Shown: piece by piece, positions 33,904 to 44,691 of the stretch | Layout: each line of letters opens with the position of its first letter | Position numbering within the stretch: the first letter of the stretch is position 1 | From: Promerops cafer | Taxonomy: Eukaryota > Chordata > Aves > Passeriformes > Nectariniidae | Direction: 5' to 3' | NCBI GenBank assembly: GCA_013398275.1 | Contig: VZSE01011544.1 | Location: 124,001 to 188,000 of the forward strand | DNA length: 64,000 bases | Program-made: the position numbers and the translations under genes | Notes under the pieces: generated by a model | The model's input: the letters and a program-made list of their open reading frames with translations, nothing else | Database searches by the model: none | Told to the model about the DNA's origin: nothing

Positions 33904-33948
33904 TTCCCCCCCCACCTCCCCCCTCCTCCTTCCTTTCTCCTCTTCATC
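33904..33948 (+). repeat. C/T-rich pyrimidine tract
   Basis: A long C-run followed by CT-rich sequence, nearly all pyrimidine. It is the second such tract in the CSMD2 leader, about 110 bases upstream of the first ATG. Low-complexity DNA; it may resemble a splice polypyrimidine tract, so an alternative acceptor just downstream cannot be excluded. Confidence 0.6.
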
Positions 33949-34062
33949 CAGCCCAGCCGAGGACTATCCCAATCGCCGAGGGCAAGGAAGAAAGGGGGGA
34001 AAACCCAACAGCGGCAACCAGCAGACCCCCAGCACGCCCCATTCCTGCTGCTGCCCTTTGAC

Positions 34063-34219
34063 ATGCTACCTTCCTTGGGATGGGACCAGCCGGGATGCAG
34101 CTGCGGCTTCGGAAGGCACTGGTGGAAATTGGGGATCGTGGCTCTCATGACGGCGGAGGGAAGCGCCTGGAGCCGGGTGCTGCTGCTCTCCCTGGGGCTG
34201 CTGGCTGGATCGGCCATGG
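34063..34219 (+). CDS. CSMD2: CSMD2 exon 1: signal peptide (5' partial coding exon)
   Basis: First coding exon of a CUB/Sushi giant membrane protein. The frame opens at an ATG at 34063 (G at -3) and has a second in-frame ATG at 34147 (C at -3, weaker context). From the second start the peptide begins MTAEGSAWSRV and runs into the hydrophobic core VLLLSLGLLAG, a typical signal peptide. Remembered CSMD1 also begins Met-Thr-Ala, which favours 34147 as the conserved start; the outer start would add 28 residues rich in Trp, Cys and Gly. The exon ends at 34219 in G|GTGAGT, a strong donor in phase 1. Exon 2 supplies CC, giving Ala, so the mature end is preceded by Ala-Met-Ala, a good signal-peptidase site. 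The call rests mainly on this junction with exon 2. The exact start is uncertain; exon identity is fairly sure. Confidence 0.8.
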
Positions 34220-37200
34220 GTGAGTGGTGTGGGCAACTTCTGCAGGAGCGTTTTTGATCCATCCCCAGCTCCTGGGGTGAAAGGAGCGGCGTTGGCCCCC
34301 TGTGCGGGAAGGGGGGTGTGGGGTGTGTGGCACTGGGGTGTATGGCTCTAGGGTGGTAGCACTGGGGTGAGGGCACTTGGGGTGTCGGCACACACTGCCC
34401 TGGCATCTTGGGCACGGCACTGAGGGTGTTTGATTCAGACCTTTGGAGCTGCATCCTTTGGGAGCAACAATTTTTGAAGCGTTGGCATGTGATAAAGGGT
34501 GGCTCTCTATGATCTCATTCCCCTTCTCCAGTGGGTCAGGTTTGGGCACAGGCGCTGGTGATGTGCAGGATGACTGTGAAAAATGCCAGCACCGCTTTCC
34601 ACTCTTGTCTTTCTTTCCCTGGCATCTTCATTCAGGATTTCACTACCTTGCTGCTTGCCCACAGCTGATAAAACAGATTTCTGGATGCCTTGCATGAAGA
34701 TGGAAGCACTTTCCTTCTTTTCCTCCTGCCTTCCCAGTTGAATATCTCTTATATATGAGCTCGTTGGCCTCAGAATCCTGGTTTTTATCAAATATGCATG
34801 TTTGGGCTTGAAAGCAGAAGACGACTTGAATTTGGGGGCAGTTTGCTTGTGTCTCCTACCTCATTTCCGCAGCTGCCCTTGCAGCCAAAGCAGATCCAGA
34901 GACTGAAGTTTATTTCTGGTGTAAACAGCAAATATTTAGGGACTGTCCTTCTGTGTGTGTAGGAGGGGGAAGAGTGGGAGAGCCGAGTGCTTGGCAGTGG
35001 CTGCTCTCCACACTGTGCAGTGCCCCGATTTCCAAGTTTCCAAGTGCCGTTGTCTTGTCTGCTGTATCCTAGGCTGGAGGAATGTGTGTTTGGGTGTTGA
35101 TGTGTATGAAAGCTCCTTGGGTTTTGGGTTTGTTGTTTTTTTTTTTTAAGAAAAACTTTGTCTGGAATGCAAGAGTGATTTTATTATGTAAGGCAGGTTT
35201 CCTTTCAGGGGGATGAGGATTAACTGCTGCTTCTGAGCACTCTTGCAGTGGAGCTGAACAGTTTTGCTGACTGGGAGGATCTGTTAGGAAAGGCTGTAAA
35301 CCCACCCGAACAACCTACAGGTCCCTTGTAAAGGCTGAATGTTTATTTTGGTGGCTATTTTTCATCTTTTCAGCATGAACATTCAGCCTATGCACAGAGG
35401 AAAACCATTCCAGCAGCTTCTGTTGGTCTTTCCTCCTGCGAGCAGACTGATGGAGAGATACCTAAATCTCAGATTTACTCTACCAGGGGCTTACAGCTTT
35501 TTCTCTTCTTCTGAGCTGTCTGTGGCTTATTCATACTGGATCTTCCAGGCTTCAGTCTGTACCTTGCTGAGCATTTAATCCTTTCTTCTCAGGCCCCTGG
35601 TCCCTCCTGTCTGCATTTTGAGCTCTCTGTTCTGGATCCTTCAGCCAGAGGTTGATGCTCTGGGTTGTTTTGCTTTGTGGGCAGAAGACCTGCGAAAGCT
35701 TTTTAGACCTCAGATGTTTTTTTATCTGCATCAGAGCCAGAGGCATTGATCAATAAGTCCTCTCTTTAGATTCTGAAACCCCAGCAAGGATGTTTCTGTG
35801 AGAGCAGGATGCCAACTTCAGTGTCAGTGTCTGGTGCTGGATACGCAGGGATGCACGCGGAGGGAGGGGAGGCGCCCGCCCTTTGCAGGGTCGCGGTGGT
35901 TTTGGGGTGTAATCCCAGGAAATCAGTTCAGCCTGTGCTGAGTCCTGAACCCCTTGGAACAAAGTTCCAAGAGCTCCAAGCTCTCCCGTTGCGGGGTTGT
36001 GGAGGGAGCAGTAGCCAGGAGTTCCCATAGTGTGGCAGCAGAGCCGTGTGTGTGGAGCCCAGCGAGGAGTTAGACAGAAAAAGGGGGAGAAACCCTGCTC
36101 CCATCACATCAGCTGGGCCGTGCCTGCAGTCCTGCTGCCCAGAAATGGTTTTGAAAACCAGCACAGGGCGTGTGGTGCCCTCAAGTGCTGCTGTGTCCGA
36201 GGGCAGGATGATGGAGCTTCCCTTGGGGAAAGCATGGAGCTGGAACCGGAGGGAAGGTGGTGCCTGGTGATGGGAAGTTTATTGGGGGTTTGGAAGGGGG
36301 AGAGGAAGTGCTTTGTGAGGTTCCCCCTCTCAGTTTTAAGGCTGCAGTGATGGTTTCACAAGGATAAGATGGGCAGAGGGCACTGGATTTGCCTTTGGCT
36401 GCGGGTTGATGGTGAGCCCTGCCTGGCCTCTCGAGTGTGATGATTCTGGAATTCTGTGTATTGATTGTCAATCAGGTGGGCACAGCAGTGCTGCTCACTC
36501 CTTTCTGGTGCTTTCTGGGGAATCAGCTGTGCTCCAGCACTACAAGGTGCATTAGGGGCATGTGTAGGCCCCATGTGTGTGGATAAACACAGATAAAATA
36601 CATTTTAATGGCCTACTGTAAAAGGGTCTTGACATCATTATTTACACACTGTGCTTTATTAGTCAGCACCTTGCATGTTACTAGGTTGAGGGAGGATGCA
36701 CCAGCTTGAAACACAAGCTCATAAATTTTAAACCCTTGTAATTTTCTTTATTTCCGATGGAAAATAGTTTTTGCCAGACTTCTCTTCTGAAGAGTGGACG
36801 AGCGGGATGCTGCTTATGAATTTTGCTTATGAATTTAAGATGTGGGCAGGAACAGAGGGCAGAGGAGGTTCCATTGCAGAGATCTCCACCTGCACTGCTA
36901 ACTCCACTCCCCTGAGGGACTACAAGGGGTTAAAGAAGATTCCCAGTTGTCCCGTGTTTTTAATGAGGTGTGTACCAGTGCTAGAAATGTGAGGAGAAGG
37001 TTCAGTAGGAGGTGCAGTCAGTAAATCTGGTGCTTCTGGATCAGACTTGAATTAAAGACTTGAGCTGGAGACTTGTTCTGTCCAGAGGCACAGTGAGAAC
37101 ATGGAATGGGATGTAGGAAAAACAAAGCAGATTCCTGATTTAAACAGCACCGTTTACAGCTGTGTGTGAAGTGGCTTCATACCCTTGGTGTGCTTCTCAT

Positions 37201-37788
37201 TTCAGCATCCTATGGAAATGCTGGCCCCTTTAGTTCCTGTTAAGGATGTTTTGGATCCATCCATGAGCCATCCTTGCTTGTGGAAGGTGATGTTGGGTCC
37301 TGCTGTGGTAAATGTAGGTTAAAGTGTACCTGTGCATCCATCTGAGGTGGTTCTGGGGAATTCTCCTCAAAAAGTCCAGTAACTAAAATATGATCCTACT
37401 CCTGTTGTTCAGACAAAGTCTGGAGGCTGTTGGTGAGGAAGGAGGAGCTTGTGAGATTCCAGGAGTTCTTGGGGCAGAGGGGTCTGTGATGAGTGTGCCC
37501 AGCTCCCATTAATCAGCACTGAGGCCTAACGAGCTTTCCCGAGCCCAGAGCGAGCCCAGGGGATGGGGCTGCACCACCACAGTGTGCATTTATGTTGTAA
37601 ATCATCCTTTATTTTGTTCTCTTGTCTTCAGTCCCCACTTGTGAGTTCCTGGTGAGGAACATCTGCATCCAGCACGTTTCCCCATGGAAGTGTGTGCCCA
37701 TAATGGGGGGGGGAAGAAGAGCCCTTGCTGAGCTGTGGCCAGAACTCTGCTGCAAGCTTTGGGATGTCTGGCCCAAAATTCAGGGAAC
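34220..37788. other. Intron 1, 5' part: no nested gene
   Basis: Short frames only. A poly-T run near 35137-35149; an AT-rich island at 36590-36775. No CR1 recognised. Confidence 0.5.
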
Positions 37789-37862
37789 CACAGAATCATT
37801 CTGACTGGAAAAGACCTTTGAGGTCACGGGATCCATCACCAACCCAGCACTGCCCATCCCAC
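37789..37862 (-). mobile_element. CR1 LINE 3' scrap
   Basis: Antisense CR1 of another subfamily: ACAGAATCATTCTGACTGGA, AAAGACCTTTGAGGTCACGG, then ATCACCAACCCAGCACTGCC. Confidence 0.75.
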
Positions 37863-39269
37863 CTTCTGCCTTCCCGTTCCTCGTACCGATCCCATCGTTT
37901 GGGGCAGAGACTTCCCTGTGCTGGAAGTCGTTCCTTGCCTGTCACTCTGTTATTTTTTTGCTGTGGCAGCTGAAGAGCATCTCAGCCCAGTGAGATGTGC
38001 CTGTCCCCAGGAGCCTCCCCGGGGAAATGCTGGATCCCAGCTGCAGGGAGCAGAGCTGGCTCTTTGCTCCTCTGCTGCTGCCTCCCCCTGTCAGGAGCTC
38101 CTGGCAGACACCAGGATGGCTGTAGGGAGTGGGATCCAGGCAGCCCCATGCATCCCGTGGATGGATTTGTGTTCCAGGTGTGGCTGAGCTGTTGGTCAGG
38201 GGATGTCAGTGCTGTAGGGAGTGTGTCCCTGTGCAGAAGTGAGCATTCCTCCCTGCTCTGCACCCCGGGAATGGTTCCTGCTCTCGGCCACTTCCAGCAG
38301 CATTCCAGGGATTTCCAGCCATGGAATTACTGTGTGGTGTTCGCTGCCCTTCTCCGGTTTCCGAGAGCCCAGCTGGGTGGGAAATGCCAAATTTCACAGC
38401 TGTGCTTCTGTTCCTGCTGCTGCCCTCCCAACCCCTGCCAGAATTTGGCCTGGATCTTGACCAGAGGAAATTGTTATGATAATGTTGAGGGTTAGTTGGG
38501 GGCAAGGTCAGGCAGCCTTAACTGGTTTTGAGCCCATGGCATTGCAAGAAAAGTCTTTTAAACTCCATTTTTATCAGGAGTATCCTGAGACACAGGGCTG
38601 GAGTAATTTTTCACAGGCTTTAGTGAAATTATAACAAAGCTCTGTTTAGCTGAGTGGATTTTAAATAATACTTCTTTACTCTCCTCCATGTTTCTAGGCA
38701 TTGGGAGGTTCAGAAACACCATGAATAGGCCTAAATTTAAATTAGGCTTTTTTTCCAACAGAAAATAGAGCAAATTCAAATAGAAGGGGAGAGATAAGAC
38801 TTTAAGGGCTACAGAGAAAGGGAAATGATTAAGTAGTAAAGATTCTGTACTACTGGAATTGTTAAGTGCAGCATTGAGCTGTCTCTTTGACATCCACAGC
38901 TGCCAGAAATGTCAGAGGTGGTGGAATCCCATTGATTGGCTCTAATACCCAGTGAGGAATGATGGGAAGGGAAGGGGAATCGGGCTTTAAGGGGAGTTTA
39001 GACCAGGTGAGGCTTTTTGCTCCACCTGGGAAGAGGTGGGAACCATCCATCCTGCCTGGTAACTGAGGATTTATGGTCCAGCTCAGTATTTTAATTTTCA
39101 CTACTCGTTGAAATGTTTCCCTGAAGTCAGTTTAGTGAGAGCTCCAGCGCGTGCAGTTCATCCTTGTCCTGGAGATATTGCAGGGCAGGAGCCCAGGAGG
39201 GAGGCTCTGATCCCACCCAGTGTCTCTGCAACCTCTGAGAGCAGAGCTAAATCCCTAACAAATGACTCA

Positions 39270-39313
39270 GCCTGATCTCCAGAGGTTTCTTCCAGCCCAA
39301 ACCACTCCATGGA
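39270..39313 (+). mobile_element. CR1 LINE 3' scrap
   Basis: Sense CR1 terminus: GCCTGATCTCCAGAGGTTTC, TTCCAGCCCAAACCACTCCA, TGGA. Short and diverged. Confidence 0.55.
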
Positions 39314-40431
39314 ATAATTCTGCTTCATGGAGTGACTTGTGCGAGGTTGTTTGGGGAGTTTGGGGCAGCTCAGCCTTAACCACAGCATTGCTCTTCCCGG
39401 TTTATTCCTCAGTTCTCCACCAAGAAACATGAGGCTCCTTGCTATGAGGTGATTTCAGTGCAACTCCAAGGTTATTTCCTCCTCTGAGGAGAAGGCGCTT
39501 CCATGGCTTTCAGTGGAATTGGATATGGAGATGAGCCCAGTGATAGTAGCAGCCACAGTTCTGTGTTTACACAGCGTTTCTGGGCGAGTGAAGTACAGTG
39601 CAGTTATGAAAAATGATGTTCTCTGCTTGCAATAAACAGGATGCAGTGCAGGAATCTGCAAAATCTCTGCGCTGCCTCCATGCTCTGCAGTGGCAGCCAG
39701 GGCTGGTGGTGGTTAATGTGTAATTGGGACAATCCCATTGGTTAAAGGAATCAAATTCACTCTGTTTCAGTGTCTTGGCTCCATGGATGCAGCTGGAATG
39801 GAGACTGCAGGGAGCTTGGATGAAACGATTTTACACCTCCCTTGCATGAAAGCGGAAGAGAGTTTTTTGGGTGGTTTTCTCTCTTTTTTTAATGGGACTT
39901 CACAGTGGGTTGTCTGGTGTTTCTTCTTCCCAGTGTCAGGTGCATTCCTTGACTCAGCTCTTAGCAATAATTTCCTGTCCTTCCAAGGCACAGGCATCAC
40001 CTGTAGGAATAAACTCCCTACTTTTGAGTGTACAGTTGGGTTTATGGATGGAAAGAGAACTGGGGGCTGTGTCAGAGTCCTGCTGGTGCTGGTGATTCCC
40101 AAGGGGGCAGAAAAATCCTGGAGTAAGGAGATGTGATGCTGTGACTTCCACTGGAAAAAGATCTTTTAACGGTGAGGGCTGGAGCAGCTGTGGCTGCCAG
40201 TGAGGTGTGGGATAAGAGAGTAATTAAAGAAATCAATTCCTGCCCCGTTGCTGACTGCAAAAATCTGCTGGGAAATGAACCCCTGGCCTGTATTTGGGGG
40301 GTGAAGGTTTGCAGAGGGTTGCAGGAAGTGGAACAGGTGCAGAAAGGCCCGTGCAGCCCGTGGTGTTGGTGTGTGACAGTGTGGTGTCGTTATCAGCAGT
40401 GCCATTGCCTGCCCAGTGAGGTGTAAACACC

Positions 40432-40590
40432 CAGAATCCCGGGATCAGTGAGGTTGGAAGAGCCCTCCCAGGCCATGGAGTCCCAGCTGTGCCCAATCCC
40501 CGCCTTGTCCCCAGCCCAGAGCACTGAGTGCCATCTCCAGGCCTTCCTTGGACACCTCCAGGGATGAGACTCCAGCACCTCTCTGGGCAG
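40432..40590 (-). mobile_element. CR1 LINE 3' fragment, diverged
   Basis: Antisense CR1: CAGAATCCCGGGATCAGTGA, GGTTGGAAGAGCCCTCC, later CCTTGGACACCTCCAGGGAT, GAGACTCCAGCACCTCTCTG. The middle resembles a less common CR1 subfamily. Confidence 0.75.
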
Positions 40591-43500
40591 TACCGATGCC
40601 TGACAGCTCTTTCCATGCAGAAATTCCTCCTGGATACACCTGGAGGTGGCCCTTGTGTGGCAGAGGGAACATTCTAAACTATCAACAAGTATTGTGTGTA
40701 ATTCTGGAGTGTGGGAGCCCTGTGAAAGAGGTGGAAGTCACAGCCCAGAGCGACTTTGTTCCAGTGCTGTTGGAATTCTGCTTGTAAAGCAAGGAGACCA
40801 CACGAGAAAGGCCACCAGTGCCACGAGAGCCAGCCTGGTTTGTATGGGCACCACCTGGGCAGGACTGGAGCTGCAGCCAAGTCTTCACAAAAAAAATTTC
40901 TCAATCCTTGCTGGTGTTTCAGCCTCTTCCTTTGTTAATCCTGGGTGTCCTCAGAAGGCAGCTCCTCTTTCCATCCAACCCGCAGGAAATCTACAGCATC
41001 CCGTTTCCTGCTGGTGAATGTTTTCCTCTTCCCTCCTTGTAAAAAGGTATTTCTACTCCTGTTTCACTCCTGGGCAGAGCATTGGGTGCCCCGGGAGGTG
41101 CTGGAAGTCAGGGAAGGTGGGAGGCAGAGGCAGGAGCAGGAAGGCCTGGCCAAGGTCACCCAGCAGGAGCAGCCTGGATGTCACTCCTGCGTCATCCCAC
41201 GTTGAGCACCAGCACGGGAATGTGATGCTGCAGCTCCTGAGGTGGTTTTTGAGAAGCCTTCCTGCTGCAGATGAGGTTGGAGCTGTGTCTGTGCAAAGGC
41301 ATTTCACAGTGGTTACACTGGAACAGAACAATTCCTGCATCCATTTATCAAAATGTCTGCGATTCCCATTTCCAGACAGATAAAACAACGGTGAATCTCA
41401 AATAAAGGTGTCTCTGTCCAGAACACTTTAACACAAAAGGAAGGGAAGATTTGTTCCTCTGACCTCTGGAATGGGAAGTCTGTTCTGTCCTGGTGAAACG
41501 GCTTTATTTGGGTTTCATCCACCTGCCTTGGTGCCACCTACATTTCTTTCAGTGTAGCATTTTACCTGTTCCTAAGCTGTCACTTCAGTGTAGACCAAAG
41601 CACGGTCACAGCCTGATAATCCCGGCCCCAGCTGCATTAGAAGGTGCAAGAAGGGCTGGAATAGCCAAGAAAGATGAGTTAATCACAGGCAGAGAATTAA
41701 CCACAACTGGGGATTTGCTGCTTCAATGCTCTCCTGTTATTTGCACACTCCCCCGACTTGCAGGAGTTGTTAGAGCCCAGTTCTGCTGCTTCCCGTGGCT
41801 GTGGGCACTGGGGAATCATCAGGGTGTGAGCCTCACCCACTCTGCTTCCCTTCCCCATCCCTAAAACAGGGATAAATAGAATTTGCAAAATGATTTACAG
41901 ATTTATTCTGCAGAGAGGGATCTTGGGATGTTTGTGAGGAGCTTTCAGCAGGTACAAATTGCACGAGGTTGATTAACTGCTCAACTTTTATGTGCTCTTG
42001 GTTCTCTCCTTTGATTGCGTGGAGTGAATTCAACCATTTCATGTACAATTTGGGATTAATTGTGAATGACATTTTGAGGTGAAAGTTGTCTGTCTGCTAC
42101 TGAACTTTAAGTAGTACTGTCAAAAAAAGTCAGGAATAAAACCAAATGCAGTTTCTGTTGCAGGAAGGGTTTGCACAGCTCCTGTAATTCATACAGAACT
42201 GCCTTTACAGTTTTTATACATTTAGATCCATGTTTTATGCAAAGACTGCAGCTTTTACAAGCAAAGTGTGCTCACTAGAGATGGGAAGGTGGGAGGTGTG
42301 CACTGAGAATTTGCCAGATGCATCAGGGAATTGGATTCCAGGCTTTAGAAAAGCAGGATATTGGCAGAGAGGATGGTCTGGACCTTCTGATTTTAACCTG
42401 CCACATGCTCTGCCTTTGAAGCAGTTGCTTAAATTATGTGAGCTCCAGCTTCTTGCCTATGGAGGGGAAAAAGTAGTGCTGTACTAATAGTATTATCTAA
42501 TTAATTATGAAGATGAATGCCTGCAGGATGGCAGAGATCAAATGGAGAACTTGTTTCCTTGTTACAGTTCCTGTTATTTATCAGCAGTTTATCAATATTT
42601 TGTTTAGTTAATTTAGTGAAAGCAGAGTTTGAAATAAGATTTTTTTTTTTTGGTGGCAATTGTGTCATTACTTTTGGAGTCGGATAGCCTGAGGTGGAGC
42701 TTATTCCCTGAAAAAACAGGAGGAGTGGGATTTTAGGCACAGAAAGTATGCTGAGGAGCTTTGCGGTGGGGAGTGATGTGTTGGGGTGTAGTGGCTTACA
42801 TGGGGTCACATCCTGTCCCCAGTCCTTCCTCTTCCACGTGTTTAAATCCATAAATCCCAGCAGGATTCTCCCCTCCTCTCACTGCTGTGGGCAGAGGAGG
42901 CTCTGCACCTTGCAAGGGCTGTGGGGAGGTGGTAAAGTCAGGGGTACAGAAAATTGCAGCTCATTTCTCCTGTGACAAAGGCACAATTCAGTGTTCCTTT
43001 CCCCTTTATCCACCAAATAATAACACCCAGAAAAATACATTTCCTCCTGGAAAGGGGAGGAAAATATCCTATCCTGCAGAAAGATAATGGAGCTGGTGCT
43101 TTTCCAAAGGCAGTGCCATTTTCAAAGATGCTCCTTGCATCCCACAGCATATTGTTTATATCCCTCTATTGTTGTTTTGTCTCCATTAGGGAAAGGTTAG
43201 GCACGGATCCTGGACACTGGGCAGCTGTCAGCAGCATTCCCGAGGGGCTCTCATTAAAGTTAAGCATCCCTTGGGCTGTTAATATTAAAATAAGGTCCAC
43301 CTGCTGGAATAATGAAGGGTTTGAAGGATGGGGAGTTTGTCCCTCATTATATGGGGACCTTTTTCCCAGTGATGCCTTAGGATTTTAGCTTTTCTGTTTT
43401 TCATCTGTTTGTAATCCTGCAGCTCTTTAGTGTGTAACTCCAAACTCCATATTCAGTGTCAGCTGCTGCTTCCCCATTTTGGGCAGACACAACAATTCCC

Positions 43501-44651
43501 TTCTAGGCCTGGCAGTCAAGGACACCTCCCTGCCTCAGGCCCTGAGAAATGTAAACGAAAGTGAGTTGGGGGAGCAGACTTGGGGTAAATGACTTCATTA
43601 CCTGAAGCTGTAAGTGGAAGATTAACCCCCAATATGCAAATGGCACAAACTTGTAATAAGTGTGAAAACCTGTGATCCATCATCCATTTTGGGTGGGTTT
43701 CATCTGCTCGAAATGTCCCTGAAGGCCCTTCAATAAATAGAACAGCTTTTTATTCCCTTAATTTTGTCTGGCCTCTGCTTTTAGGTAGCCCCAAAAAGGC
43801 GTCACCAGTGTTGGGCCTTTCTTCCCAGGGTTGGGTTTAGCACAAGCTCTGAAGGCAGCAGCCCTGGACTGACCAGAAGGACAATCTGCCCTCTCTGAGG
43901 GCTCCACTTCCCTCTCTGCAGGCTCTGCTGTCCTGTCCTGCAAATTTTGCACCTCTTCAAAGAGTGTTAACTGCACTTCTTCTACTGAATTAACTAATTT
44001 TATTAAAAAAGAGCAAGTTCATTTTGCTGGATTTAAAATGCTGGCTCTGGGGAGGTTCTGTAATTTGTTCCTCCTGGGAGCACTTCCCAATCTCAAATTA
44101 GAGAACAGATGATGACCTTTTTTTGCCCTGGAGTCCAACACTGAGGGCTCTTACAGGGAGTTTTTTGCCTTTTCTTCCATGAAATGCAGTTAACAAATGA
44201 GACTTCTGACAAAAAATCCCCAATTTGAACGTACAAGTCGATTCAATTCACCCCCTGTTAGCTCCTTGATTGAGAGCTATGTAGATTGAAGAAGAAAGGT
44301 ATTGATCTGCTTTGGGGATTGAAAACTAAGATGAAGTGGAATATGTCTGTGGGTGAAAATTAGGTTTTAAATGGATGGAGGAGGCGAGAGAAAAATAAAA
44401 TACAATGTAATGTTAATAGAAGGGAGTTTTGGGTTTCTCTGGTGGTTATACAGAGGTGGAGAGGTCACAGGATGCAGAAATTGTACAAGTCATGGAAAAT
44501 CAGTGCCTGGCACAAGAGTTTTTCTAAATAGGGTCAAAACAGAACAAAAAAATCTGGTTTTGGGCTGTCAGAGCATCCATCAGTTACCAAATTCCGTTTG
44601 GACAGAGGGATATCCCTTGTTGAACAGAGCTCACAGCCTTCAGTGCCCACG
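40591..44651. other. Intron 1, middle part: no nested gene
   Basis: Frames up to about 145 codons with no domain or splice context. An oligo-T run near 42641-42651. Nothing else recognised. Confidence 0.5.
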
Positions 44652-44691
44652 GCTGATCTTGAGCATCCCTTCCAAACCATTCCATGATTCC
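44652..44691 (+). mobile_element. CR1 LINE 3' terminal scrap
   Basis: Sense terminus: TTGAGCATCCCTTCCAAACC followed by ATTCCATGATTCC. Confidence 0.55.

Larger units (their letters stand above)
33658..34062 (+). other. CSMD2: Probable CSMD2 5' UTR
   Basis: GC-rich stretch between the TATA-like box and the first in-frame ATG. It contains two long pyrimidine tracts (33716-33774 and 33904-33948), an A/T patch of T- and A-runs around 33836-33888, and one short upstream ORF. The 5' limit is inferred only from the TATA-like box. Confidence 0.45.

Noticed and set aside
33813..34454. Minus-strand 213-codon open frame antisense to CSMD2 exon 1
   Set aside because: It overlaps the promoter and exon 1 in GC-rich stop-poor DNA, is Pro/Ser/His-rich, and has no domain or splice context; C1orf94 identity could not be supported.
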